Positions 1 to 11,085 of a stretch of 64,000 nucleotides of DNA are shown here, piece by piece. Source of the stretch: Elephas maximus indicus (taxonomy: Eukaryota > Chordata > Mammalia > Proboscidea > Elephantidae); contig NC_064819.1 of assembly GCF_024166365.1 (NCBI RefSeq), forward strand, positions 207,539,293 to 207,603,292, read 5' to 3'. The notes beneath the pieces were generated by a model that had not been told where the DNA came from, ran no database searches, and saw only the letters and a list, made by a program, of their open reading frames with translations. The position numbers and the translations under genes were made by a program. The first letter of the stretch is position 1. Every line of letters begins with the position of its first letter.

Positions 1-66
1 TACTGGGAATCATGGCCTAACCAAGTTGACACATATTTTGGGGGGGACACAATTCAATCCATGACA
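1..66 (-). mobile_element. End of ERVL/MaLR-like LTR, cut by window edge
   Basis: The first 66 bases match the end of the antisense LTR at 19472-19537 almost base for base, including the G-run followed by an acacaattc motif. Only the outer part of the element is inside the window. Read on the minus strand this is the LTR 5' end (atggattgaattgtgtcccc type). Confidence 0.75.
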
Positions 67-826
67 CATGGTGAGCAAGCAGGTCAGAGTTCCAAAATGC
101 TGGGGATCCTGACATCACAGAAGGTCATCTCCAAAGGCAAAGTTATGAGACAATAGTTGTTGCCACTTTTGGTTTCTCTGCTGGCTTAACCACAGGCCCT
201 TATATGAAACCATGAAAATGAAAGAACTTTTCTTGTGTCTCTCTTTGTGTCCTTTCCTTCCATTTCAGTATCCCCCAACCAGTACCAGCTACAGAATTTG
301 TGGGGCCCAGGGCAAAATGAAAATGGGAGGTCCCTTCTTCCAAAATTATTAAGAATTTCAAGACAGTGACAGCAGAGCTCAAACAAAGCATAAGGCTCTT
401 CTAAATTCAGGGCCCTGTGTAACTAACTACATTGGTTGCTCACTCATGAAGCTGGCCCAGCTCCCAACTCCTCACCAAGGGCTCAGGGGCCTCACACTGC
501 CTAAGCTTGAATAGGAAACCTCACCCTGGCTGCTCCTGGGGGGGCTGCCTTACCCACAGTGCCCCACACAGTTCTCTTAGGTCCCCTCCTCCAGGATCCT
601 GCTAGCCACCCCCACTCAGCTGAGCATGGGTGTCAAGGTGCTGGTGGCTAACAGTAGAATAATGAATGAGTAGAGGGAGTTTGTGTTTTGACCCAATGAA
701 GTGTCTCGGGTGGAAGGATTTTAGGGCCCATGACAAGCTCCTGGAGGAAGGAATTTAGGCCTTTTCAATCACACTACCAATCTCTTGTTTATTCCCATCC
801 ATGGTTTGGCCCTCAGTTGAGGAATT
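67..826. other. No recognisable feature
   Basis: About 760 bases of unique-looking sequence. I see no repeat family, exon-like open frame or RNA gene here. Two minus-strand frames of 63-66 codons near 186-391 overlap each other in different phases and look like chance. Confidence 0.5.
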
Positions 827-1000
827 TTTATTCATACATTCTTTTAACATTTATTGAGCACATACTATCCGCCAGGCATTGTGCTAGGTTCTGGTAATGC
901 AAGGGTGACTGAGGTTTGCTCCCAGCCTTTGAAGAGCTCCCATCTACTACAGTTAGTGGAACACAAAGAGGATAATTATACACAGTGGTGCTGTCAGTGG
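827..1000 (-). mobile_element. L2 LINE 3' fragment
   Basis: The plus strand reads 'tttattgagcacatactatc' followed by ccaggcattgtgctagg. This is the antisense of the conserved L2 3' end (AATAAATGTTAAA after a 'tgcctggc' motif). It is an ancient, diverged fragment. Confidence 0.65.
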
Positions 1001-1384
1001 GAGATATGAAGTAGTTGAGTGACATTGCAAAAAAAAGTGTGAGTGGTCAGAGAGACTGGATCATGCAGTGTTTTATTTTGCTTTTAATCATTTTAGTAGG
1101 CAAACGCAGAGCAGTTACCATACAGATTATGTGCAGAAACACACCTTATTTTATTACTAAAACTGACCCAATTCTCTGTAAATTTTATACTTTGCTTGAA
1201 GTAGAGACCTTGTTCTACACCATTCAGTGTACTCAGTCCAGGCCCAATTCACATATTTTATCCCAGTCATTGTCCAGTCCAAGCATAGTCCCAAAAAGGT
1301 AAATATCTGGTTGTTTAGGGGTTCTCTCTGCTAAAATAACACCTATATTAAGCCAATAATAGAAACTGATTAGTTTATTTATTG
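1001..1384. other. No recognisable feature
   Basis: About 380 bases without a repeat or gene that I recognise. A 95-codon plus frame (1015-1302) has no domain and runs into a SINE flank. Confidence 0.45.
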
Positions 1385-1588
1385 TAAAAAAAAAAAAAAA
1401 AAAACCCTCGCCGTCAAGTTGATTCCAACTCATAGTGACCCTATAGGACAGAGCAGAACTGCCCTATAGTGTTTCCAAGGCTGTAATCTTTGTGGAAGCA
1501 GACTGTCACATCTCTTTCCTGCAGGGCTGCTGGTGGGTTTGAACCACTGACCTTTTGGTTAGCAGCCAAGTGCTAAACAACTTTGCCA
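1385..1588 (-). mobile_element. AfroSINE, long form
   Basis: Begins with an A-run on the plus strand (1386-1403, the SINE tail read antisense on this strand). It then shows the family landmarks antisense: gattccaactcatagtgacc, ggacagagcagaactgcc, ccttttggttagcagcc. The extra segment of about 45 nt (gtggaagcagactgtcacat) marks the long form. The head is decayed. Confidence 0.9.
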
Positions 1589-1660
1589 CAAGTCAAAAAT
1601 GTTCAAGAGAAGGAAAATCCTTTGCAGGCTTTACACCCCAGCTTATCGTCAAAATAAATG

Positions 1661-1805
1661 AAAATCTCATTGCTATCGAGTTGAACTCTGACTCATAGTG
1701 AACTTAGGGTCTCCAAGGAGCCGCTGGTGGATTTGAACTGCTAATCTCTTGGTTAGCATCCGTACCTCCGCTGTAGCTCCTAACCACTGCACCACCAGGG
1801 CTCCC
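1661..1805 (-). mobile_element. AfroSINE, short form
   Basis: Antisense landmarks gactcatagtg, tccaaggagccgctggtgg, and a head ending accaccagggctccc. A central piece that normally holds the 'ggacagagtagaactgcc' block is missing, so this copy carries an internal deletion. Confidence 0.85.
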
Positions 1806-1820
1806 ATCATCAGAATAAGC

Positions 1821-1961
1821 AAACAAACAAACCCGTTGCCATCAAGGGGATTTTTGACTCATAGTGATCCTGTAGGACAGCGTAAACTGACCCACAGGGT
1901 TCCCAAAGAGCAGCTGATGGATTCCAACTGTTGAACTTTTGGTTAGCAGCCTGAGCTCTTA
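1821..1961 (-). mobile_element. AfroSINE, 5'-truncated
   Basis: A CAAA-rich tail, then gactcatagtgatcctgtagg and cttttggttagcagcc in antisense. The tRNA head (accaccagggctcc) is absent, so the copy is truncated at its own 5' end. It is one of three same-strand SINEs within 600 bp. Confidence 0.85.
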
Positions 1962-2163
1962 GGTTTACAGAATAACTTGTGGTCATGCAGGATTCCATAC
2001 TACATTTTCTTGAAGAAGAATTCAGGTAATTACTGATTGACCTTAAAACACAGCTTCTAGTCTGACCTTTGGAATTGCTGTTGTCAAACCGACTGCACAT
2101 AGATAGTTCTTGAAGATAGCACAATGCCCAGGGCGAAGATTTTTTACTAATAAACTACTGTTT

Positions 2164-2506
2164 AAGGAGCACAGGTGGCACAACAGTTAGCTTTCAATTG
2201 GTGATTTGAACCCACCCAGTAGCTTCGTGGGAGAAATACCTATCGATCTGCTCCCATACCAAAAAAAAAAAAAAAAAAACTCATTGCAGTCCAGTGGATT
2301 CCAACTCATAGTGACCCTATAGGACAGAATACAACTGCCCCATAGAGTTTCCAAGGAATGGCTGGTGGATTCAAATTGCCATCCTTTTGGTCAGCAGCAG
2401 TAGCATTTAACCACTACACCACCAGGGTTTCTGAAAATCCTATGGAGCAGTTCTGCTCTGTCACAGGGGGTCACTGTGAGTGGAAATGAACCCCACAGCA
2501 ACGGAT
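2164..2506 (+). mobile_element. AfroSINE, long form, interrupted
   Basis: The head (aggagcacaggtggcac, gatttgaaccc) occupies 2164-2260. The 3' half (gaaaatcctatggagcagtt, gtgagtggaaatgaa) resumes at 2432. An opposite-strand SINE sits between, so this copy is the older of the pair. Confidence 0.85.
2261..2431 (-). mobile_element. AfroSINE nested in an older AfroSINE
   Basis: Complete antisense copy: a 19-base A-run, attccaactcatagtgaccc, ggacagaatacaactgcccc, tccaaggaatggctggtgg, then ccactacaccaccagggttt. It splits the plus-strand SINE at 2164-2506. Confidence 0.92.
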
Positions 2507-2521
2507 ACTTCTGTGGTTGAA

Positions 2522-2690
2522 TAGCTCTGGTGGTGCTGTGGTTAAGTGCTTGACTGCTAACCCAAGGGTCAGTGGTTTGAACTCACCAGAAAGATGTAGC
2601 AGTCTTCTTCCATAAAGATTACAGCCTTGGAAACCCTATGGGGCAGTTCTACTCTGTTCTGTAGGGTTGCTGTGAGTCGGAATTGACTTC
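2522..2690 (+). mobile_element. AfroSINE, long form
   Basis: Sense landmarks: agctctggtggtgctgtgg, gactgctaacccaagggtca, ggtttgaactcacc, the long-form insert agaaagatgtagcagtc, then ggaaaccctatggggcagtt and gtgagtcggaattgac. It abuts the following LTR. Confidence 0.92.
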
Positions 2691-2699
2691 TGCCCTTGC

Positions 2700-3092
2700 T
2701 ATAGATTGAATTGTGATTCTCCCAACCCCCAACACCTGTGAATGTGAGCTTGATTGGCTATAAGGTCTTTGAAGATATTACCAGTTACATTAACATGGGG
2801 TCAAACTAGAGTATGGTGTTCTTATAAAAGATGAGGCAGAGGCAAGATGGGCATGTGACATCAGAAGCAGACTTGGAGTTATGCCACAGCTGCAAGCCAA
2901 GGACCATGAGCTGACCAGAAACCGGGAGAGGGAACAAAACAATCTTCCCCTAGAGCTTTCAGAGAAAGCATGGCCCAGCTGACAAGTTGATTTGGACTTC
3001 CAGCCTCTAGAACTGCAAGACAATAAATCGCTCTTCTTATAATCTACCCAATTTGTGCTATTTTGTTACAGCAGCACGAAGAAACTAATACA
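2700..3092 (+). mobile_element. MLT1/MaLR-like LTR
   Basis: Starts atagattgaattgtgattct and ends ttttgttacagcagcacg followed by aagaaactaatacat. It has an internal ggacttccagcctctagaac block and a polyadenylation signal (caataaatcg). These are the hallmarks of MLT1A-type MaLR LTRs. It is a solo, non-coding copy; 77 codons open antisense are chance. Confidence 0.8.
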
Positions 3093-3462
3093 TCCCCCAA
3101 TGGAAGCACCCTATTTTGCTTTGCTTTCACTTACTTTTTTTAAAGTGCTTATTTCCCAATACGCATGACCATAATCGTATACATATTTTACTACACAGAA
3201 ATCCACTCCACATGACTGGATTTCAACACGCAGCCTTCTGAGTCCTCCTCTGCTTTAAATGCACAGAAGAATATTAGAGCTGAAGGAAGGCGCATTGTCA
3301 GCCCATGTATAATTTACAGCCTAATGCTTTACTACAAAGTTAGTGTTTCTCTTTTCAGGTTCCCAAGCAACAAGCCACCTACTTCCTCAGGGTTTTTTTC
3401 CAGGAACTAGATCTTGCAGGCCTGTTGACGGGTGATAGTTGCCTCCTCCTGACCCCTCCCCT
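3093..3462. other. No recognisable feature
   Basis: About 370 unique bases between an LTR and a CA repeat; nothing recognisable. Confidence 0.45.
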
Positions 3463-3463
3463 G

Positions 3464-3497
<34 letters not shown>

Positions 3498-3500
3498 ACA
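3463..3500. repeat. (CA)n microsatellite
   Basis: About 19 CA units with one cataca interruption near 3491. Confidence 0.97.
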
Positions 3501-5480
3501 GTGCTGTACTTCCTGGGGGAATTCAGACCCAGTCTGAACTAGTTACAGGTGTCTGGCAGTTTCTCCACAGCCCTCGGCCTGAGAGGATGTGGGGCTGCTA
3601 CTAGCAACCAGAAGTCAGAATGGAAGACAGAGGGGGCCTCACAAACTGCCCCAGAAGGTGCTCAAATGGTTTCTCACATGAAATATAATATAGCACTGTT
3701 TTATTTGAGTCTTGGTCCCGGAGCAAAGGACAGTAGGCTTTATTGCATTTCATTGGCCATCTCTCGGGGTCCTAAACCTCATGTTCAGCAAACCACTGCT
3801 AAGGAGTGGGCCAGGTGGATTCTCATGGCAGAACCTGTCCAAAGGCAGTGCCTGTGCTGGGCTTCTTCCCAGAACTGGACGTGTTTGTGCTCTCTGCTGC
3901 GACAGACATGTGCACGTTGTGGAAACTGCTGCAGGCTCTGCCTCACAAATGCCCTTCCTGTTTGTTTACCCTTCCATGGAGCATCGTCTGTATAGCCCCA
4001 AAGCTACCTGCCTCCTCTTGTTAATCACCATCTTCACTAATCGCTTCTTTTAAGTTGTACATGATATTCCAAAGTTGGATTTGCGTGGGCTCTTTCTTGC
4101 TGAATGTTACAAATCATTTACCTTGGTAGAAGTCACAATCTAAATAAAGATTAAGTACTGGATATGGGCCTTCCTTCCTTTGCTACATTAAATTTTAGCA
4201 TACCTAAGAACCATTGTTTAGCCCCAATAAGCTTAAACAGGGTGGAGAAGCTGTAGAGAACTATGTGGAAAATGGACGCCAGACAGGCTCCACAAATCAG
4301 CATTCACAGGGGTGAATTCACACTTGCCAGAATCTGGCTCTTAGTCTCGTAGGTGTAGAATTGATCTTGATAGTTTGCCAGGGTTGACTCAACTTGAGAT
4401 GCTGACTTCCTCAGACAAATCCCACATGATGGTGATACATAAAACTAGAAGGCCAATTTGGAATTTTACATTCATGGTGGCTTGAGTAGCTCATTGTCTC
4501 CTTTTAGACAAGTTACATCACAATGAAATTGTTTGATGAGCATGGTGTGACAACAAGGGTAATCAAGGCACAATGGCATTGTGCCTCGCCAGACAGACAA
4601 TACACAGTCACTTACGGAGTGTTCTTTTCTTAGACACATGCTTTTGTGAGTCTCCTTTTTCTCTGTGTCTGAGGCTGATTAGTTCCCTTTCTTTTTTTCT
4701 TTAGCTATGTTACTATCTTTCACTAAGTTTACCAGTAGTCATTCCATAGTGTTACTCTCTATGGCTGTGCCCTGGTCTGGTGTGCTGACTTCTTAGTTTA
4801 ACTCATAGAGTATAGTCTTATTTCAAGTTGTTAGGGGTCACTTCCTCAAGTGCCAACTCCATTGTGAAAAGATGTGAAGATATTTGATGAAAACGTGAAG
4901 ACTATGTGCTTCTTTGAGAGCTAGTAGCTCATGGAGGAGGGCAGTGCTCTAGAATAGGATAGAAAAGGTGTTACCAAGATGATTATGTATTTGTGGGCTT
5001 TTTTTTTTTTTTTCTTAAGGAATATTTGGCTATAGGATCACCAAGGTGTGACAGCTGAAGAAGGAAGAAGGAAGGGAAAAAAGATACAAATCCATGCTTG
5101 TAGTCCAGAGGTGTGGCAACCACATCACAGTTCTTATTTGACTGCTTCTGACTCGGTTCAACCTCATGCTGAGCACCTAGCACATTCAAAGTACAGAGTT
5201 TGGCTCTACAAGGTTTTCAGGGAAAATGAGGGCAACACGTTACAAATGAACTTGGCTCTTTTTGCCTTGCCAGTACGTGAATTTTCCTTCACTGGCCTGG
5301 AATATCTATCTAGAGCTGAGGACGGGCATGAGGGCAGGAAGCGGCTGGGAATTAGGGAGACTGTGCGATATGGAATTCAAAGAGGAAGAAATTGATAATC
5401 ACCTTCTGGCATTCCATAATAGGACTTAGCAGCATAACATTAGTCTTACCTTGAGACTAATGTAAAGGTATTACCCATAC
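3501..5480. other. Unique stretch, no gene recognised
   Basis: About 2 kb with no repeat I recognise apart from a T-run at 5000-5017. Plus-strand frames of 148 codons (3549-3995) and 113 codons (3712-4053) overlap in different phases. They show no domain, no signal peptide and no splice-bounded exon pattern, so I do not call a gene. Confidence 0.4.
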
Positions 5481-5627
5481 CTGTACCCGTTGCCGTTGAG
5501 TCTATTTTGACTCACAGAGACCCTATAGGACAGAGTAGAACTGCTCCATAGGGTTTCTAAGGAGTGGCTGGTGGATTTGAACTGCTGATCTTTGGGTTAA
5601 CAGCCAAGCTCTTAACCACTACACCAA
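5481..5627 (-). mobile_element. AfroSINE, short form
   Basis: Antisense landmarks gttgccgttgagtctatttt, gaccctataggacagagtag, aggagtggctggtggatttg and a head fragment cttaaccactacacca. The last bases of the head are missing. Confidence 0.9.
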
Positions 5628-5650
5628 ATACCTTGCCTCCCATCTTTATC

Positions 5651-5847
5651 AGGACCCTGGGTAGCACAAATGGTTTGGACTTAGCTGCTAACCAAAAGGT
5701 TGACGGTTCGAACAGCACCACAGAAGAAAGGCCCTATGATCTGCTTCTGAAAAGATTACAGCTAAGAAAACCTAATGGCAATCAATTCTACTCCGTAACA
5801 TATGGGTTCACCGTGAGTCAGCATTGACTGGATGGCAATGGGTATGG
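5651..5847 (+). mobile_element. AfroSINE variant 2
   Basis: Head ggaccctgggtagcacaaat, then ctgctaaccaaaaggttgac, agaagaaaggccc and gtgagtcagcattgactgga. Flanked by a short direct repeat ctttatc (5644-5650 and 5848-5854), a plausible target-site duplication. Confidence 0.88.
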
Positions 5848-5854
5848 CTTTATC

Positions 5855-7997
5855 TTTCCTTTTATCTTCTCAATGAGCCTACCTGATCAATTAGATCACT
5901 GAGTTGTACATAAGGTACTTCAAGAGCAGGAAGTGGGTAAGAGGAGACCAGGGTGTATGTGTGTGTGTGGAGTACAGGGGATAGGGAAATAAGAATGGTT
6001 TCTTTCAGACCCAGGAAAGTAGAAAAGAGAAGAAAAGAAGGCAAGTGAATGGGGAAGGCAAGATGGTGAGATGAGTGTCCCCTTTGCCCCCTCCTGGCTT
6101 TTGGCCTAGAGTGGGAATACATGTATTAGACAAACTGAGGAAATCACTGGGGGAGGGACTGCCCAACATGCCCATTTGGACCTTAGGGAGAAGATTACAA
6201 ACAGAAGGGCCCACATCAACATGCTGTCTAGGTACTTGAGTGGACACGGACAGAGGAACAGTCTAACTGGCAGTCTGGACCCTCCCTTGGTTCTCTTCTC
6301 CCCATAAGATGCTGAGTTGAAAGCCAGAGGACTTTACTCAGGGTCTACTGGGACAAAGCAAGGTGGCCCCACAGCAGAGGCTTCAGTGGATAGTGAGACC
6401 TAGGAGCTGGAGAGAAAACATAGCAGACCCAGGAGTATACAGATGATTACAGTTGGACAGAAATAGTGAGCAGAAAACAAACGGCAAATTCTTTTGAACA
6501 GTGGTGATGTCAGAAGATTAAACCATGCATTCACCATGAGTTCGCCGGCTGCAGAGTTCGGTCCTGAGGGCCATTAGAGTATTCAGTGACAAGGACAAGG
6601 GGCACCCCACTGGAGATGCACAGATGCCCACCAGTGTAGCTCATGAACTCTCTTGAGGCCAGGGGCCTGTCCATCTCCCACCAATATATCAGGGAACCAG
6701 TAAGCCACACTCCTCCCTAGACCTACATCCAGATACCATCTGAGGTTGAGACACAGCGGAGAGACCAGGATAACTGAGAGAATGAGCAACTTTGTCCAAT
6801 AGTGACCTCACACAGCCTAAGGGGTTATTAAATTACTGGGACTCTAAGCCAGATTGGACATTTTAAACTTTAAACCAAATTCTACTACTTAGCTTTTTCC
6901 CCACAGATGGGTGGGGACTTAGGAAGAGGGCCAACACAAAATAAAGATAAAATAAAGAAATTCCCTTTTCTCTGTACATCTGAATTGAATTATGTGGCTT
7001 AGCTACACACAAAAATTTTCTTAAAAAAAAAAGTCATTCTCTTAATGGTGGTCATAACTTAGTGCAGAAAATAGATTTTTCATGATTAGTAATGACAAGG
7101 CAGTTTATGATGAGTGCTCTGAGTGTTAGTTACATTGATTTGCTTTGCCCAGAGGGCAGCAGTGAGCTTTGGCAACGCTGTTCGCAGAAATGCTGGGTTC
7201 CTGCTATTTTCCCTCCAGCTCCCTTGGACATTGGACTGGTGCTCGGGACAGTGGGTGCAACTTGTCTGAATGTCTTTGGAAGGGTGCTGCAGCACATTCA
7301 GATGTCATTCCCATCATTTTCAAAGCTGACTTCAAAAGATTGATCTGTGAGTTAAACAAGGGCCAGAGCCCTGCCTTTTACCACCTTCCTTCTCACCCAC
7401 CTCAAAATCGCATCCTGATTCCAAGGCTCCTGGCCTTCTGGGGTGTCTCATATAAGAGCCCCCCTTGATAAAGTGGTTATTACTGCTTCCCTTTTGATCT
7501 ACTCATTATTTTAATTGCCCAGCAATTCCTCATGTTGGTGATTTTTGGTCTAGAGATTTAAAACATGCTGATTATTCTCCATTATTTACTGCCCCCCACC
7601 AACTCCCATCCATTTACTGCCTTCTCTGCCCTATTCTTTGCCTCCAGAAGCTGACTTTTGGGAAATGTTAGATGGCTGTCTTGCCAAATGGCATTCAGTT
7701 GGAAGGTACGAGTAGGAGAAACAAAGGTGGGAGAAGAGAGAGGTCCAAGTGTTTCTTCCCCCTCCCTCTCTGCTTTCATGTACAGTCTCTGACATTTGCT
7801 GATTTTCTCCTTTGACTACGGCCTCTCCTGGGGGCAGTCCTCACCACCCCCACCTCAGAATGGGTTTAATAACATTACCACAACCCCTTGCTCCTTCGAG
7901 CCTATGAATGGTTCTGGCTTTTGCCAGCCTCCTGTGCCTGAACATCTCCTACTGTCTCCGTTAAACCTGCTCATACTCCTCCAATTTCATCATAAAC
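5855..7997. other. Unique stretch, no gene recognised
   Basis: About 2.1 kb without an identifiable repeat except short GT and A runs. The open frames here (60-99 codons on both strands, for example 7169-7468) overlap in several phases and carry no recognisable domain. Confidence 0.4.
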
Positions 7998-8555
7998 ATT
8001 CTTCCTTCAGAAAGATTAGTCCAAAGGACTAACAGACCACAACTGCCACAGTCTCCACCAGACAGAGCCTAGCACAAATAGAAGGTACCCAGCTACCACC
8101 ATGGACTGCTCTGACAGGGATCGCAATAGAGGGTTCCTGACAGGGCTGGAGAAAAATGTAGAACAAAATTCTAACTGACAAAAAAAGACCAAACTTACTG
8201 GCCTGACAGAGACTAGAGAAACCCTAAGAGTATGGTACCAGACACCTCTTTAGCTCAGCAAAGAAGTCAATCCTAAGGCTCACTGTTCAGCCGAAGATTA
8301 GAAAGACCCATAAAACAAAACAAGAATAAAGGGGCACACCAGCCCAGGGGCAAGGACTAGAAGGCAGGAGGGGACGGGAAAGCTGGTAAGAGGGAACCCA
8401 AGGTTGAAAAGAGAGAATGTTGACATGTTGTGGGGTTCGTGGGGTTGTCAACCAAGGTCACAAAACAATATGCATACTAATTGTTTAGTGAGAAGCTAGT
8501 TTGTTCTGTAAACCTTCATCTAAAGTATAATTAAAAAAAAAAATTCTTCCTTCAG
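7998..8555 (+). mobile_element. 5'-truncated L1 tail with target-site duplication
   Basis: The body 8011-8542 reads as an L1 3' UTR of the afrotherian type: cagtctccaccagacagagc, caggagggga, gttctgtaaaccttcatcta and an A tail at 8533-8543. The 13-bp direct repeat attcttccttcag (7998-8010 and 8543-8555) brackets it exactly, as expected of LINE target-primed insertion. The family assignment is from memory; the duplication is seen directly. Confidence 0.85.
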
Positions 8556-8654
8556 TCATCTCAGTTGGATTTTTCTTCCTGATGGAAACTTCCTTCCCAA
8601 TACTCAACGTAATCTGCAAATAGCTATTTGCAAAGCTTCCTTCAAGCCTTGAGT

Positions 8655-8860
8655 TTTTCAGAGTTTAGCCCACAGACCACCTGCATTCAGAATTTTCACA
8701 GGTGCTTGCGAAAAACGCAAATTCCCGAGGCCCGCCCCAGCACCTTCTGAATCAGGTTGTCTGTAAGAGAATGGTGGTGATCTGGGGATCTTCATTTTAA
8801 CATGCTCTTGAGCACATCCATAGGTCCACTGAAGCCAAAGTTCTTTTAACTGAGGCCCCC
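8655..8860. mobile_element. MER20-like hAT element fragment
   Basis: Diverged sequence with the MER20 order of motifs: agcccacagaccacctgcat, aaaacgcaaattcccgaggc, ccagcaccttctgaatcagg, atcttcattttaacatgctc. It is a non-autonomous DNA transposon remnant. Confidence 0.5.
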
Positions 8861-9254
8861 TTCAGCTGTGAGTTGACTAGTCCCTGAGAACGTATGTGTT
8901 CACGGACACGTCAATATTCTTCCAGAACCCTCAGGTAAAGCCCCTCTTTATTCTTTAAGGATGAATCAAAGATTAATTACATGTGTTTCAAGTGATTTAA
9001 ACTTCTAAGAGAAAAAGGTATCTATAAATAAGGCATTTCTGAGCCAAACCCACTAAATGTTTGGAGGTTTGCCTAACATGAATCCCTGTCTACATTCTCA
9101 GGAACACCCAAAGTGTGTATATCAAAGGGGAGCCGAAATGTTCCGGTTTGCTCAGGTTTGAAATAGTCTCTGTTACAAAACTACTGTATTCATTCTGTAC
9201 TCACTGTTTGGCATCCTGAGATAGTTCAGAATTAGAGGAAACAGAGCAGCTTAG

Positions 9255-9340
9255 TAACTACCTGGTTCAATTTATGAATTTTACCAACAGGAACATGAGC
9301 TAAGGGGACTTGCCCAGTCTCACACCCAGTTAGTTTGTTG
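9255..9340 (-). mobile_element. MIR-like fragment
   Basis: Antisense MIR core style sequence (gaacatgagctaaggggact then tgcccagtctcacaccc). Short and diverged, so this is a tentative call. Confidence 0.35.
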
Positions 9341-9492
9341 AATGTATTTATTGATTTTTTTCTGGCTCCAAAAAGGATTTCAGGTGGTTCCTGCAGCTAG
9401 GATGTGACCGAGTTGACACTCTGGGTCAGGTCTTCCCACTGTGATACTTAGTTGGTCACATGAGATTGAAATATCACCTTTTTTTGAAGCCT

Positions 9493-10272
9493 GTATTTGT
9501 TTCCTAATCCTCGTAACATGTTACCACAAACTTTGTGGCTTTAAAGAACAATCATTTATTATCTCACAGTTTCTGTAGGTCAGAAGTCCAGGCACAACAG
9601 AGCTGGGCCCTCTACTCAGGGTCTTGCAAAGCTGAAGGGAAGGTGTGGGCTGGGATCTGCTCCTTTCTGGAGCTTAGGGTCCTCTTTCCAGCTCACATGG
9701 TTGATGGCAGAATTCAGTTCCTTAGGGCTGTAGGACTGAGGGCCTGCTCTCTTGCTGCTTGTCTGTACGGGCCACTCTCAGCTAACACAGGTAGCCTGCA
9801 GTTCCTTGCCATGTGGTCCCCTCCATAAAAATCAAGAACTCAAACCCGTTGCTGTCGAGTCAATTCCAACTTATAGCGACCCTATAGGACAGAGTAGAAC
9901 TGCCGCATAGCGTTTCCAAGGAGTGCCTGGTGGATTCAAACTGCTGACCTTTTGGTTAGTAACCATAGCTTTCAACCACTAGGCCACCAGGGCTTCTGGC
10001 CCCCTTCATAGGGCCCTCCATAAGCCCCTTCATGCTTTGAATTTCTCTGACATCTGTCTCTGGCTTCTAGACAAAGATTTAAACAGCTCCTGGTCAGACC
10101 TACCTGGATAAATCTCTCTTTTAATGAACTCAAAGTCAACTGATGAGTAACCTCATCACGAGAGTGCTCTCTGGTTTGCAGGTTCTGCCCACAACCACAG
10201 GGAGGGAATTATACAAGGGTTATACACCAGAGGCAGGAATCTTGGGGCCAGCTTAAAACTCTGCTGATCACA
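9493..10272 (-). mobile_element. MaLR/MLT-type LTR, interrupted by AfroSINE
   Basis: Starts tatttgtttcctaatcctcg, then taccacaaactttgtggctt and tatctcacagtttctgtagg. This is the antisense 3' end of MLT1-type LTRs. Motifs continue (ggcagaattcagttccttag, caaagtcaactgatgag) to a terminal gaattatacaagggttatac block. The SINE at 9839-9996 splits it. A 97-codon plus frame inside is antisense LTR, not a gene. Confidence 0.65.
9839..9996 (-). mobile_element. AfroSINE, short form
   Basis: Nested in the MaLR LTR. Antisense landmarks gttgctgtcgagtcaattcc, gaccctataggacagagtag, tccaaggagtgcctggtgg and aggccaccagggcttc. Confidence 0.92.
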
Positions 10273-10294
10273 AGGCCTTAAAGCATCATATTAG

Positions 10295-10765
10295 TAACAA
10301 ATACTTATTGAGTGCCAAGATGTCCCTGGGTGGCAGAAGCAGTTAAATGCTTGGATACTAGCTGAAAGATTGATGGTTCAAATCCACCCAGAGGTGCCTC
10401 AAAAGAAAGGCCCGAGATCTACTTCTGAAAAATCAACCAGTGAAAACCCTGTGGATCATAGTTCTACTCTTACACACATGGGGTCTCTAGGAGTCGGAAC
10501 TGGCTGGACAGCAACTGGCTTCGTTTGGTTTTATTGATTCTAAACATTGGTCTAAGCCCTACAGATGTATTAACTCATATGATGCTTATAGCAGCTCTAG
10601 GAAGTAGGTACTATTATCATCCTCCTCATTTTATAGACAAGTAACTTGAGGTACAGAGAAGCTAAGGAACTTGCCAAGGACACTCTGCTACTATGTGGCA
10701 GAATCCAGATGGAGAGCTCAGGTCGTTGTCTCTAAAGCCCATATGCCTAACCTCCTCGCTATCTT
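10295..10765 (-). mobile_element. MIR, interrupted by AfroSINE
   Basis: Flanking halves read as antisense MIR: cttattgagtgccaag at 10303-10320, then ttctaaacattggtctaagc, tattaactcatatgatgctt, attttatagacaag and gaacttgcc. A SINE occupies 10321-10532 between them. Confidence 0.75.
10321..10532 (+). mobile_element. AfroSINE variant 2
   Basis: Head tgtccctgggtggcag, B-box region gatggttcaaatccaccc, agaggtgcctcaaaagaaag, then cacacatggggtc and a GTTTGGTTTT tail. Inserted in the MIR. Confidence 0.9.
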
Positions 10766-10875
10766 GCTGTGGTTTCAGCAGAACCAACTTGTAGTTTTTA
10801 ATTTTCCTTTAACTGAGGCTTCTGTATACACCTTTCTTTGACCAATGAGACCTCCACATCTCATCATTTAGATCA

Positions 10876-11083
10876 AGATTTCTCAACTTTGGCACTATTG
10901 ACATTTTGGATCAGATTTAAGTCTTTGTTATGGGGCCTGTCCTGGGCACTGTAGGATGTTGCAGCATTCCTGTCCCCTAGCCACTCAATGCAGTAACTCA
11001 CCCAGTTGTGACAACCAAAAATGTCTCCAGACATTACCAGATGTTCCCTGGGGGGCAAAATTGCCCCAGGTTAAGAAACACTC
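10876..11083 (-). mobile_element. MER5A (hAT-Charlie) element
   Basis: Reads gatttctcaactttggcact, attgacattttggatcagat, cctgtcctgggcactgtagg, gttgtgacaaccaaaaatgt and aattgcc to aagaaacact. This is the MER5A element in antisense with both terminal regions. The 71-codon frame across it is chance. Confidence 0.88.
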
Positions 11084-11085
11084 CT

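Noticed and set aside
3549-4053. Overlapping plus frames of 148, 113 and 72 codons
   Set aside because: They overlap in different phases, have no domain and no exon-like borders; likely chance.
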